A DNA stretch of 64,000 nt from Onthophagus taurus. Taxonomy: Eukaryota; Arthropoda; Insecta; Coleoptera; Scarabaeidae. The notes beneath the pieces were generated by a model that searched no databases, had not been told where the DNA came from, and saw only the letters and a program-made list of their open reading frames with translations. A program made the translations under genes and the position numbers. The stretch lies in NCBI RefSeq assembly GCF_036711975.1, contig NC_091973.1, positions 20,336,001 to 20,400,000 on the forward strand. Direction: 5' to 3'. Shown one piece after another: positions 8,423-18,840 of this stretch; positions within the stretch are counted from its first letter, which is position 1, and the number at the start of each line of letters is the position of its first letter.

Positions 8423-8491
8423 TATTACACAAAAACTGCTTGATTTGCATTTTAGATAACAATAACACCTGACGTGCGAATTGCATCATCC

Positions 8492-8504
8492 TTCTAGAAA
8501 CTTC
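8492..8504 (+). promoter_or_regulatory. heat-shock element, copy 2
   Basis: Second identical HSF-type site, inside the downstream copy of the 81-bp duplication, 130 bp before the 8634 ATG. Confidence 0.6.
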
Positions 8505-8633
8505 TATTACACATTTCCCCACCCCCATTATTTTCATACATATAATTACATGTTCTAAATAATTTATTTAGTATGACAGCTATTTCCAAGCTAACAGGTT
8601 ACGTTTTATTATTATTAATCTACGAAACAAATC

Positions 8634-8939
8634 ATGTCTCGTCTAAGTCAATTGGGTCAGTGCAATTTCCCACCGAAAAAATCAATTTCTGCGCTTCAAA
8701 CAGACACTCCATACCCGATTAAGTGTGCGAAACGGCTTAAAAAGTGTTCTTGGCCGTCCGTGGTACTTGAACTGGAGGCTGGATTCGTAATTTATTTACC
8801 AAGACGCATCGCAGAAGATATTACCGACGAAGAAATTATGGAACTTAGCAAAATGTCTATAATTTATAAGGGTGCAAAAGACATTGGTAAAACACACCCT
8901 GTATATTTATTGGATTTCGTCAAGAAGCTTGAAACGTAA
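8634..8939 (+). CDS. small Polinton-associated protein (possible OB-fold DNA binder)
   Basis: The 101-residue product has the arrangement YPIKCAKRL ... WPSVVLELEAGFVIYLPRRI ... IIYKGAKD. It resembles a family of short arthropod proteins linked to Polintons. The alternating hydrophobic pattern and size are compatible with a single OB fold, which would suggest ssDNA binding, but this is inference. A degraded tandem copy lies 0.65 kb downstream. Two heat-shock elements sit upstream. The frame is intact. Confidence 0.6.
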   Translation: MSRLSQLGQCNFPPKKSISALQTDTPYPIKCAKRLKKCSWPSVVLELEAGFVIYLPRRIAEDITDEEIMELSKMSIIYKGAKDIGKTHPVYLLDFVKKLET

Positions 8940-9366
8940 AAACTTTCCGACCGATGACCCTGATGTTCATCTGTATTAATATAAATGTAATTGTATTATA
9001 AAAATTATATATTCTTAAAAATTAAATAATAACAAATGTATTTCTTAAACACATCATTTTGTTGTTTCTATTTCACCTTACAGCCATCAATTCAATCCGC
9101 TTAAATTCAATTAAATAAGTAAGTTTTATATATTTCTTAAACGTTTCAATATATTTAAATTGGGTTAATTGGGAAAATTAAATTGTATTATTTAAACCAT
9201 TTCCTTCTTTTATTTAAATGTATTTTTTTTTCACTTACATCATTTTTGTTAATGAAAACGCATTAAAAAATTTTATAATTTGTATTATTTTTTTTTACTT
9301 TCTTAATATTAATTATATATATGTATAGCATTTCATTTAGGTCAATTATTCCATTGCTCAGCATTG
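8940..9366. other. AT-rich spacer
   Basis: Very AT-rich sequence with T and A runs. No gene, RNA or clear repeat is seen. Confidence 0.6.
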
Positions 9367-9480
9367 ATTGTAACTTGACACTCCCGCCGGCGAGGTGCAT
9401 TGCACTTTACTTGGTGATGCGCCGCGCCGATTGTCGTAAGTTGACACTTCCGCCCCGGCGAGGAAAGCATTGTATCGCGT
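9367..9480. repeat. GC-rich tandem pair, about 63 bp
   Basis: Two diverged copies begin GATTGTAACTTGACACTCC (9367) and GATTGTCGTAAGTTGACAC (9430). Both share a CCG(C)CCGGCGAGG core, which is GC-rich against an AT-rich background. They precede the decayed second copy of the small gene and may be old promoter sequence. Confidence 0.6.
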
Positions 9481-9589
9481 AACTCATAATCAGTTTTACT
9501 TTAGAAACCGAACGTGTCAAACGTAAACCGCGCGCAATGTCTCGTAGTCGTCTCTGTGTTTTTCTTTTTTTTTCGGTCTCTGTGAGTTT

Positions 9590-9859
9590 AAACCAAAGAA
9601 AAAATTTATTCGAAGTTGAGTTGGATTTACCCCTTTTACCATATTTATTGTTAATGGAAAACGTCTTACGAGCTGCGCATGGTCGTCACCTTCCGTTGTG
9701 GTGGAGTTAGAAGCGGGCTTGCTTCTCAACGTTTCTTTTTTACCTACCGATCAAGAAATTTTTTGGAGTTACAAGATCAATGTATCGTGTATAATAATAA
9801 AGGATGGTGGTAAACCGAAGCCCGCTCATATAATTGAATTTGTAAAAAAAGTACCATAA
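9590..9859 (+). pseudogene. decayed tandem copy of the 8634 gene
   Basis: The translation contains PSVVVELEAG and, at the end, EFVKKVP before TAA (9857-9859), matching PSVVLELEAG and DFVKKLET of the upstream gene. It has an early stop, lost central motifs and no good start. A tandem duplication followed by loss of one copy is the simplest reading. Confidence 0.65.
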
Positions 9860-10075
9860 CATTAAGGTTTTTATTATTTTTTTGTAACTATTTATTATGT
9901 AATGTTTATTATTATAAAAATGTTTATTAATACTTTTATTGGGTTGATTGGGGGGGGGGGAATTAAATTGTGTTAAATTGTGTTATTATTATTTTCCGGA
10001 ATATTCCCAAGTTCCTGCGCACGCGCATTCAAGAGTTGTGAGGCGCGCCTTTATGCGTTCAACGCGCCATCTTTC

Positions 10076-10453
10076 AGAAACGCCGATTCTAGACAGGAAG
10101 TTGTTGCTCCTCCGCTCCTCCGTGACGTCATCCGCCCGATGTAAAAGGATAGGGAGGGGTGCCAACCAAACGCTTGAGGGAAAAAATAGGTTGGTAACAA
10201 GATCTGGTGACTTTTTAAAAAAGTAGCAGTCTACCTGGTTGGTAGTGGTTCAGTTCCACTACCAGCCACTAGGTGGCGCGTTACTTTTTTTAAAAGTCAC
10301 CAGATCTAGTTACTTTTCCAATACCAACCTATTTTTGTTTTCTCCACAGCCATAGGTTGGTACCCTTCCCTATCCTTTTACATTGGGTTGATGACGTCAT
10401 GTGGAGCGGATGTGGAGCTGTGGAGCAACTTCCTATCTAGAATCGGCGTTTCT
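10076..10453. mobile_element. 378-bp hairpin (foldback/MITE-like) element
   Basis: The left arm beginning GAAACGCCGATTCTAGA (10077) is the reverse complement of the right arm ending TCTAGAATCGGCGTTTC (10452). Pairing continues, with small loops, through the GGATAGGG, TAGGTTGGTA and GATCTGGTGAC blocks to an inner GGTTGGTAGTGG palindrome near 10240. No coding capacity is seen. The right end abuts truncated LINE ORF1. Confidence 0.8.
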
Positions 10454-10967
10454 ATACTACTCGGAGTGTCGCCTTGATCACCTCGAGCAGTATTCGCGGC
10501 TCAATAATCTGATCATCGCGGGAGTTCCCGAACATGTAGGAGAAAATCTTCTCGAAATTGTGTCCAACATTGCGGAAGCTATCAAATCTCCTATTATGGC
10601 TTCCGATATAGATGCAGTTCATCGCTTGCCTCAAAGACCATCTCCAGGAAAAGACAAGTCGCGCGCTAAGGCCATTATAGTAAAGTTCACCTCCAGAATA
10701 ACACGTGACCGTATTTTTAACGCGGCCAAATTATATCGTCGCAGTGCCAATGGCCGTTGTCTGTCGATTCCCGACGTTGCGGATAATCTTTACATTAATG
10801 AACATCTTACGGCTCGTAACATGGACCTCTTTAGTAAGGTGCGAGAAATCGCGAGAAATAAAAACTACAAGTATATCTGGACGAAGAGCTGCGTGATCCA
10901 TGTGCGGAAAGATGATAGAGCGAAGATTTTGGTGATCAAATCGTCGTCTGACTTGAATAAATTGTAA
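10401..10967 (+). CDS. LINE A ORF1, 5'-truncated
   Basis: The frame is open for 188 residues, but about the first 18 are encoded by the right arm of the hairpin. Recognisable ORF1 starts near LEQYSRLNNLIIAGVPE. It continues through VIVKFTSRITRDRIF-like and LYINEHLTARNMDLF blocks typical of the C-terminal nucleic-acid-binding region of Jockey/CR1-group ORF1 proteins. The N-terminal zinc finger and coiled coil expected for such ORF1s are missing, so the copy was cut by the hairpin junction. ORF2 follows 50 nt after its stop. Confidence 0.7.
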   Translation: MERMWSCGATSYLESAFLYYSECRLDHLEQYSRLNNLIIAGVPEHVGENLLEIVSNIAEAIKSPIMASDIDAVHRLPQRPSPGKDKSRAKAIIVKFTSRITRDRIFNAAKLYRRSANGRCLSIPDVADNLYINEHLTARNMDLFSKVREIARNKNYKYIWTKSCVIHVRKDDRAKILVIKSSSDLNKL

Positions 10968-13900
10968 GATGGCCCTCGTCGTTTTTATTGTTGTTCCTAT
11001 CACTTTTTAACGGTTTATGGGTATCAGCTTCTATTATCAGAACGTCCGTGGTTTACGATCCAAGACTAATACTTGTTCAATCAATTCACATGCCTTATTG
11101 GCGGATTTTATCTGCCTTACTGAAACATTTCTTAATGATAGCATATCCGACAAGGAGTTACTCAACTCATCTTATACCGTATATCGTCGCGATAGAAATT
11201 CAACGGCTTCCACCAAGCGCGATGGTGGCGGAGTCCTTATAGCTGCGAAGCATGGCTTTCATACCGTTCCCATGCCGAGTCTGCAAAGTGGTGCGGAGGA
11301 CTTGTGGTTGAAAGTTCAGTGCGGTCAACTAATTTTTCTTTTGTGCTGTGTTTATCTTCCTCCTTCTGCTGATGAAGCGCTGAATCTGTTTTTGTCCAGT
11401 GTGTCTGCTGTGCGCGATGCCTACCCGGAAATTATGATTGTTATTATAGGTGATTTCAACATGCCAACTATCTCTTGGTCTATGTCTGAAGATGATGTAT
11501 TAATTCCCACAGGGAATTTCGACCGTCGCGCGATTGATTTTCTTAACATTTATTCATATTGTAATTTTAGTCAATTTAATAATGTATCGAATATTAATAA
11601 TAGAATTCTTGATCTTGTTCTATGCGCTAACGGTCGAGTCGAAAGCATACACCTCTGCAACGATCCACTTGTGGATCCTGACTGCCACCATCCACCGTTT
11701 GAATTCTTATTATCGGGCATGTTCATTTGTCTGAGTGATGGTCCGAATGTTCGCTTTCTTTTTAAGAACGCGAATTCCGGAGCTATCAAGTGTTTCTTAA
11801 ATAGTATCGATTGGCAGACTGTTTTTGCTGGGATGGGCGTGGAGAGCATGGTTGAAGTTTTCTATGACCGCGTTAATTATGTAATTAACAGAGACGTTCC
11901 TAAGCGCTTTCTGCCTAAGCAACGTTTTCCTTGCTGGTACAAACGTTCAACTATTCGTGTCATTAAAGAAAAGCTACTTTACCATAAAAAATGGAAATCT
12001 ACTCGACATAATAGTGATTACTTGGCTTTCTCTATCTTGCGCTCCAGGTCTAAGAGGCTTATTGCGGCTGATTATAGAGATTACTTAAACTCGATTCAGG
12101 CGGGGGTTATGGAAAATCCCAAAGGAATCTGGTCCTTTGTTAAGTCCAGGAAAGGGGATGTGTCTGGCTTGCCGGCCGCTATGTTTTCTGTTGATGGGTC
12201 AATGGTGACCTCAGGTCATGATATCTCTTGTGCATTTGCAGAGTATTTCGCCTCGGTTTTCGTAGATGGTAGTATTGACCGCTCAATGGTCTTCGGTGGC
12301 CAGGGTGTTTCACCTTGGTTCTCTGCTGACGCAGTCCTCAATGTTTTGACCCATCTTGACAAGTCCTCTGGCTCTGGTCCGGATGGTATTCCATCTTCCT
12401 TTTTGTGGGAGTTTACTGCCGAACTGTCGACCCCACTTTTTCTTATTTTTTCAAAATTCTTACTCGAAGGTACTTTTCCGCGCGCGTGGAAGACAGCTTT
12501 TGTCGTTCCAATATTTAAATCAGGGAATAGACAGTTGATATCTAATTACCGTCCAATTTCTATTATCTCGTCTGTTCCAAAGGTTTTTGAAAAAATTGTT
12601 TGCGATTACTTTAACCACTCTATTGCTCACTCTCTCATTACTGAACAACATGGATTCTTGTCTGGCCGATCGGTTTAGTCTAACTTAGTGTCTTATGTTA
12701 ATTTTATTCATTCTACCTTAAATGAGGACTCACAGGTTGACGCAATTTATACCGATTTCTCTAAAGCCTTCGACAAGATTGACCATGGAATTCTTATACA
12801 AAAGCTGTCCTCCTTTAACAGTCCTGCCGGCATTGTGCGCTGGATAATGTCATATCTTTCTGACAGAAGTCAGGCAGTTAGGATGGGTAGCTTTTTGTCG
12901 GACTACAAACCCATCTCATCTGGTGTGCCTCAGGGAAGTCACCTTGGGCCCACATTATTTCTAATTTACATAAACGACATTTCTGCTTGCTTTAAATTTT
13001 CCAAATTCCTGCTCTATGCGGATGATAACAAAATATTTACTAGAGTCAGCTCTAGTCATGACTGCCTAAGGCTCCAGGAGGACCTTGATCGTCTACATGA
13101 TTACTGTCCCGTTAACAAACTTTATTTGAACTATGACAAATGCCAAAAAATAACGTTTACATGGAAACGCTATCCTATTAATTTTAATTACAACTTTAAT
13201 GGTAGACCTATTATCTCTACTGACAGAGTGAAGGATCTTGGCATTATACTTGATGCCAAATTGAGATATCACCTTCACATCGAAGTCATGGTGGCGAAAG
13301 CCCTGCGTAACCTAGGGTTTGTTATCAGAATAAGTAGACAGTTTACCAATTTTACAAGCATTAAATCCCTTTATATGGCATTTGTGAATAGCGTATTATC
13401 CTATGGTTCCATAGTGTGGAATCCTATGTACGCGGTCTATCGTGATCGCATCGAAGCGGTTCAACGACGCTTTGTACGCTATTTGGCTTACAAATATCAT
13501 CTTCCCTATTGCGATTACGATAGACGCTGTGTGGTTTTTAACTTATTATCCCTGCGGCAGCGTCGGCTAGTCTCAGACTTAATTTTTCTTTTCAAACTGG
13601 TCAATGGCTTGCTGGACGCACCTGATCTTCTGTCTGTGTTGAACTTTAATGTACCACAGCGTTTCACGCGGCGGAATACTACATTCCTTTTAGGCACATC
13701 GAACACGAACGCCCATCTAAACTCGCCTATCGTTCGGCTTTTGAATACTTACAATCAGGACTTCAACCATGTTACTCTATTTGGACTCTCGTTGCGCTCA
13801 TTTAGAGAATTACTATTACGTAACGTTTAGTTGTTATCTTCTGTATTGTAGTACAATTATATAATATTCTTCGCTTTTTTTTTGTAATTTTTTTTAAACT

Positions 13901-14093
13901 ATCAATGCTGTTATTATTATTTTCATAGTTAATGTTATAATTATTGTTATTTTTTTTTTTTTTCTTTTCTCGTTTTTTTGCTTGGTATGTAGTTAAGTGC
14001 TTTGTTTTTATGAGGATGCTTCACTGGGGATATCCTCCCTGTTTGTGTCCCAATAATAAATAAATAAATAAATAAATAATAAATAAATATCCT
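10454..14093 (+). mobile_element. LINE A, Jockey/CR1-group non-LTR retrotransposon
   Basis: The order is ORF1, ORF2 (endonuclease then RT), 3' UTR and a (TAAA)n tail at about 14054-14090. It is 5'-truncated at the hairpin and meets another LINE in opposite orientation at its tail. The 3' part (13831-14093) is T-rich with no gene. Confidence 0.8.
11017..13830 (+). pseudogene. LINE A ORF2: AP endonuclease and reverse transcriptase with one stop
   Basis: The N-terminal EEP endonuclease has the YQNVRGLRSK opening, LTETFL, GDFNMP and the late HHPP block. The RT follows, with SSGSGPDGIPSSFL, NYRPISIIS, the palm FSKAFDKIDHG and catalytic YADD (about 13015). The frame is continuous over 2.8 kb except for one in-frame TAG at 12676-12678, just after HGFLSGRSV. 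Both halves share the same frame, so a single base change separates it from an open gene. The protein would reverse-transcribe the element at nicked target DNA. It is clearly related to the LINE at 57-61 kb. Confidence 0.85.
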
Positions 14094-14349
14094 TTACATT
14101 ACATTAAACACAAAAAAAAAGAAGCACAATTGATCAAATGAACTCAAAAAATAAACTACAGACAACAAAAGAACAACGGTAAATTAAATTTTCCCTAACC
14201 TTAAAAAAGGGAAGATAAAACAAAAACTTAATATTATATGAACTGCAGACCCATCATCGAACGAAGCAGAAAAAACAGAGAAACAACAGTTCACTGTTAC
14301 ATTGAATAATTCACTGAAACAGCCACAGAGCTTGAAACTGCGACAGGCA

Positions 14350-17151
14350 TCAGGCACGAAAGCCAGAGAGAGCACAGAGGTATCGTTTGTACTTGATTTT
14401 AAATTGTTTCGACGCGCATTTTTTAAACTCATTTGGTAGCGAATTGTATTTCAAGACTATCTGATATGAGAAGCATCGTTTAAAAAACTCTATCCGGTGT
14501 CCAGGTATTTCAAGCAAGCCTCTATGTCTGAGATTGAGTTTATGCACATCTGTACGATAAGTTAATTTTTCGTACAGATATGGTGGTGACTTATTGGTGA
14601 TAATTTTGTGATACATACATAAACAATGCAATAAACTTCGATTCTCCATGTTTAACCACTTCACTTCTTTTAATTTGTACGATATAGGTTGACGGCTACG
14701 AATACCATGTATCAATCTCAGACACGATTTTTGCATTTTCTGTATTCTACCCACATCCACCGCTGACAAAAAAGCGCCATAAACAGTGTCGCAATAGTTA
14801 AATCTAGACAGCACTAGTAGGTCGCATAGTAGTTTTTTTGTATTTTGATTTAGTGAAAACCTGTTATTAAAAATCACCTTTGGTGCCGCGAAGGCCCTCT
14901 GTATGGTGACATTGATATGCTTTGTAAACGACAGCTGACCGTCCATTATTACACCCGGACTTTTCACCGTATTTTGTACTTCAATATGTTGTCCATCTAT
15001 AACTAAGGTTATTGGGCCTAAAAGTGAGCGCGCATGATCCGTGCCAAAGACAGTAGCTGTAGTTTTAGCGCTATTGATGTGTAGGGAGTGATCTCTCGAG
15101 AATTGTAAAATATTTGATATATCGTTGTTAATAATATCCATTGCGCGTTGAAGATCTGAAGGTAGAAACGAGTAATAAATCTGGGTGTCATCAGCGTACG
15201 AGTGAAAATTACAATGTTTTAAGCGTTCTGACATTGTAGATGTATATGTATTGTATAGAATAGGACTCAGAATACCACCCTGCGGTACACCAGAGACCAG
15301 GGGTGTGGACGGGACAGTTGACCATTCAGAATCACTCTCTGTGACCTACCCTTTAAATACTGGGAAAGCAGTGAGAGGGAATTGTCACCGAGACCGCTGT
15401 AATGCAAGATGGAGATAAGGGTATCAATGTCGATTGAATCAAAAGCTTTGGAATAATCGATGAGGACCAAGACTGTAACCAGGCCCCTGTCAGAGGCGCG
15501 GACGATGTCATCACAAACATGCAGTAAAGCTGATTCGCAGCTATGCAAAGGTTTAAATCCAGATTGTAGATCCGGTATAATATTATTTTCGGATAAAAAC
15601 AAACGTAATTGTATTTCCAGAATCCTTTCAAAAATTTTGGAAATAGTTGGCAACAAACTGATAGGCCGCATATCTGAGTAGGAGATTGGAGATTTTATTT
15701 TTGGAATAGGGACGATGTTAGCCACCTTCCACAAAGAGGGAAAGGTATTAGTTTCAATACAAGTATTTATGATATGGGTCAGGAACGGAATAATGTGAGG
15801 AAAACATAGTGTTAACATGAACTGTGACACACCGTCCGCGCCAGCAGAAGTGTTTTTCATTGTAAAAAGAACCCTCTCGACCTCCGCCTGAGAACCAATT
15901 TGAATTAAAAAATATTGACTCCATCTTTCCGATCATTTAAGTAGGAATTTATCAATTGTTGTGAAGTAGTGGCTGGCGGCAGGGCGGAAATGAAGTAATC
16001 ATTTATATCATTGACATTTGATAAGGTTTCTGGTAGCGACGGCTTATTTTTCAAAATACCTATCTTTTGTAAACGTTTCCAGACATCTGAGGACGCATCC
16101 CCGGTCTACACATACGAAAGTTGACATAAGCTCGCTTTTCGTCTCGAATAACACGAGCCGTAAAATTTCTTAATTCTTTATATTCGTTATGATCCGCAAT
16201 AGCCCTGGTCCGTTTCCATCTACCTCTAGCTTTATCCCTCAAAGACATTAAAAATTTGGTATTGCTTGTTAACCATGGGCTAGCATTCGAACGGCGTGTA
16301 GTTGTGTTAACAGGTGCGTGAATATCAAAAAGATTTATTAAATTATTGGTAAGAAAAGATACTTTATCATTAACATCTAGAATACGGGAAATATTGTTAA
16401 AGGGAAATGCTACGAAATCACTTAAGAATTTATTTTTATCAAAATTACCGAAATCACGATACCGTTTGAACGTAGGCTGTTCAGTAGATTTTATAAAAGT
16501 TAGCTTGCAATAGATTAATTCGTGATCAGAGATAGCGTCAGCGTTTAGTGTATCTACATGAGTAATTAAATCTAGGTTCGATGTTAAAATGATATCAATG
16601 ATCTTTGAGGTCTTTGGCGTAACTCGAGTTGGCTTATCCATTAGTTGTTTAATATCAATCCCTTCTATCATGTCATTGAATCTCAAAGCATCATTATCAT
16701 TTAAGTTTGACATATCAATATTTATGTCCCCCAAACAGAGGACCTCATCATGCGTTGGAAGTAAAGATAATAGCTGTGATTCTAGTTCCTCCGTGAATGT
16801 GCGACAATTAACTTTAGTGTGTTGGCGGTAAACTACCCCTACTAGAAATTTAACCTTACCTAGCTCGACACTCATCCAAAGCTGCTCAATTTCGTTACCT
16901 GAGGGAATGAGTGTAAATTGCAAAGAATTACGGATGTAAAAACCCACTCCACCGCCGTGAGTTGAACGATCTTTGCGACAAAAAATGTAATTCTCTATGT
17001 GCTGGTCTTCTGTACTAATGCCATCATTCAGCCAAGTCTCTGTGACTGCCAATATATCAAACTGGTGATCGTGTAATATGTTTCTAACTTCGTCGATGCC
17101 GGGAAACAATGATCTACAATTCAAATGTGCAACTGCATATGTACTTGACAT
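14350..17151 (-). pseudogene. LINE B ORF2: endonuclease and reverse transcriptase, frameshifted
   Basis: Three segments are seen. Segment 17151-16060 is the endonuclease (HLNCRSL, VTETWLND, GGGVGFYI, LGDINIDM, SDHELIY). Segment 15860-15267 is the RT finger/palm (SAGADGVS, MRPISLLP, LIDYSKAFDSID). Segment 15234-14350 has catalytic YADD and the thumb/C-terminus (RFNYCDTVYGAF). The frame changes twice, once between 16060 and 15860 and once between 15267 and 15234. The start MSSTYAV at 17151 is preferred over the in-frame upstream ATG, which lies in low-complexity sequence. Opening motifs suggest the CR1/L2 group rather than the Jockey type of LINEs A and C. Confidence 0.8.
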
Positions 17152-17278
17152 AACGAGAAAAAATAACAAAAAAAAAGAAAAAAAAAAGGAAAAGAAAAGG
17201 TTTAACTCAAAACAGCAAACTCCTTGCTTCCTTCCTTCCTTATTCTCCCATAATCGGTCGCTCGGGGGGAGATGCACT

Positions 17279-17680
17279 CTACTGTTTCTTCCGACTCCTC
17301 GTCGACATTTTAGTGGACACCTCAGGTGCAGCTCCAGAGCAGGATAGCTTTCTCAACTGTTCCAGTTCGTCTCTATGTATTATCCTGTGGATTCTTCCGT
17401 CCCCAAGCTTAATGCAAATCCTGCTGTCCTTTGTCCACACAGATTCCTTATCGAAAACTTCAACGACGTTTTTAAAAAGATTCATTCTATTTTTTGAGAG
17501 AGATTCCGTAATTAGAATCCGGGTACCTTTCAGCTGTTTTTTGTGTAACCAAACGAAATTCCTGTATCTATATGACACAAATTTTACAATAATCACATGA
17601 TGATTCCTTTGCCTTTTGTTAAATTTCCCCAACCGGTGAGATCTATCGATGATTAATATTAATATTAATATGTTGATCAA
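17279..17680 (-). CDS. LINE B ORF1 C-terminal part
   Basis: The readable protein has SHRLGKFNKRQRNHHVIIVK, NRMNLFKNVVEVF and VWTKDSRICI blocks. These resemble the C-terminal region of insect LINE ORF1 proteins (the Baculo_FP-like fold), which binds RNA. The N-terminus is lost or frameshifted upstream of 17680; AT-rich sequence follows. It ends 128 nt before the ORF2 start. Confidence 0.6.
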   Translation of the reverse strand: MINILILILIIDRSHRLGKFNKRQRNHHVIIVKFVSYRYRNFVWLHKKQLKGTRILITESLSKNRMNLFKNVVEVFDKESVWTKDSRICIKLGDGRIHRIIHRDELEQLRKLSCSGAAPEVSTKMSTRSRKKQ

Positions 17681-18840
17681 GTTTGGAGTTTTCGTTAGTT
17701 ATATCTACAGTATTATTTATACAACTAATTGATTTTGGTTCATTGAGTTCAATCGAATTCGTTTGGGTTTTTGAGCCTTCAGACGTACTATGACTAATAT
17801 TATCAATTGTTTTGATGTTAATGTTGTCAAAGCTTTCATGAACACTAACATCAAACAAGGTTGGTGTAATACGCGCTAATACTTCGTTACTATTATCTAA
17901 ATTAAAACTATTATATTAACTTTGTAACTACCTTTGTTGTTCGAGTGAGCTTAGTAACTATCCTATTCCTAACTTCTATTGAACTGTTACCATAAATAAA
18001 CTCTGCAGCCCTCATAATTTCATCACCCGAGCAGTTTTAACCTATGCACCTTATATGAAGGAACAGCAGCTTGTCGAAAGAAATTAACCAACTCGTCAGT
18101 AAGAAAATCCATGACAGACCTTTCAAATATTTAATATTAAAAAAAAAATTTTAACTAAAAAGAAAATATCTAATAACCCTATATTGTTATTTAATCAACA
18201 CGTATTAAAAGTTGTGAACTAATCTGTGTATTAACTTATACTATAATAAAATAAAATGTACGTCTACCTTTACTAAACCCTGAAAATTCGGCCGCCCTCC
18301 AAGATGATGACCTCGTTGCGTTGACAAAATGTTATATACGCAAGAATATTAACGAAAATATCGAAGCAGTTTGATTCTAAAAAGAACCGATTAAATATCC
18401 AAAAAGCGCAAACTTCAGGAAATATATCAACTAGTGATCTCAGCAGGACGTCACGTACCGTTCGAAAGCTAGCGGATAATGTACCAAAAAGAATATTTTA
18501 AGAATATTTATAAGTTTACTCCTCACCCTGTCGGCAAAATCTTAAAATTTTTTTAAAAATAATGTGACTAAAAACTGTAACGACTAAAAAGTCCATAAAA
18601 CAATAAAAAGCCTTTCTTAACAATATTTATTCTTTCACGAAATACTAAGTGCCCACCTGGGTCAAATTCACCCCCAAAGTCCGCGCCGCGCTGTGTAGCT
18701 ATAGTGTCTAATAACAAATTTTTTTTCTCGGAAACCGTTAGACCTTACGGTGTTTGGATAGTCGATTTAAATCGCTAAAGGCATCCTCTAAATCTTTAAG
18801 AAGGTTTGAAATTAAATGTGATACTTCTGTACTTTTAACT
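17681..18840. other. AT-rich stretch without recognisable genes
   Basis: Short frames exist but show no family motifs. Sequence near 17880-18120 could be degraded upstream LINE material; I cannot support it. No RNA gene is seen. Confidence 0.5.

Larger units (their letters stand above)
8350..8512. repeat. 81-bp tandem duplication upstream of the last element gene
   Basis: Two copies (8350-8430 and 8431-8512) differ by one substitution and one inserted base. Each ends in a perfect three-unit heat-shock element. The remainder of 8207-8633 is AT-rich with no gene. Confidence 0.9.
1..9860. mobile_element. Polinton/adintovirus-like integrated element
   Basis: The block carries the virion module of Polintons and adintoviruses: retrovirus-like integrase, A32/FtsK-type ATPase, adenain-like protease, penton, double-jelly-roll capsid protein and a PLA2-domain protein. 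Genes sit in two divergent, tightly packed arms that meet near 3450. Most frames are long and unbroken, so the insertion is young or under constraint. No protein-primed DNA polymerase B frame is seen anywhere, although this gene is typical of Polintons. The left end lies at or before base 1 and I could not match inverted termini, so both borders are approximate. The right side decays after about 8.94 kb into a damaged duplicate of the last gene. Confidence 0.85.
14094..17680 (-). mobile_element. LINE B, CR1/L2-group non-LTR retrotransposon
   Basis: On the minus strand, ORF1 (17680-17279) is followed by ORF2 in three frame segments. The 3' end abuts the tail of LINE A near 14094 and may end in short ATGTA-type repeats. 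The two LINEs are thus tail to tail. Frameshifts show it is dead. Confidence 0.75.

Noticed and set aside
1..9860. Matching terminal inverted repeats of the Polinton-like element
   Set aside because: Comparing the first 164 bases with AT-rich sequence at 7.4-9.9 kb gave no convincing inverted match.
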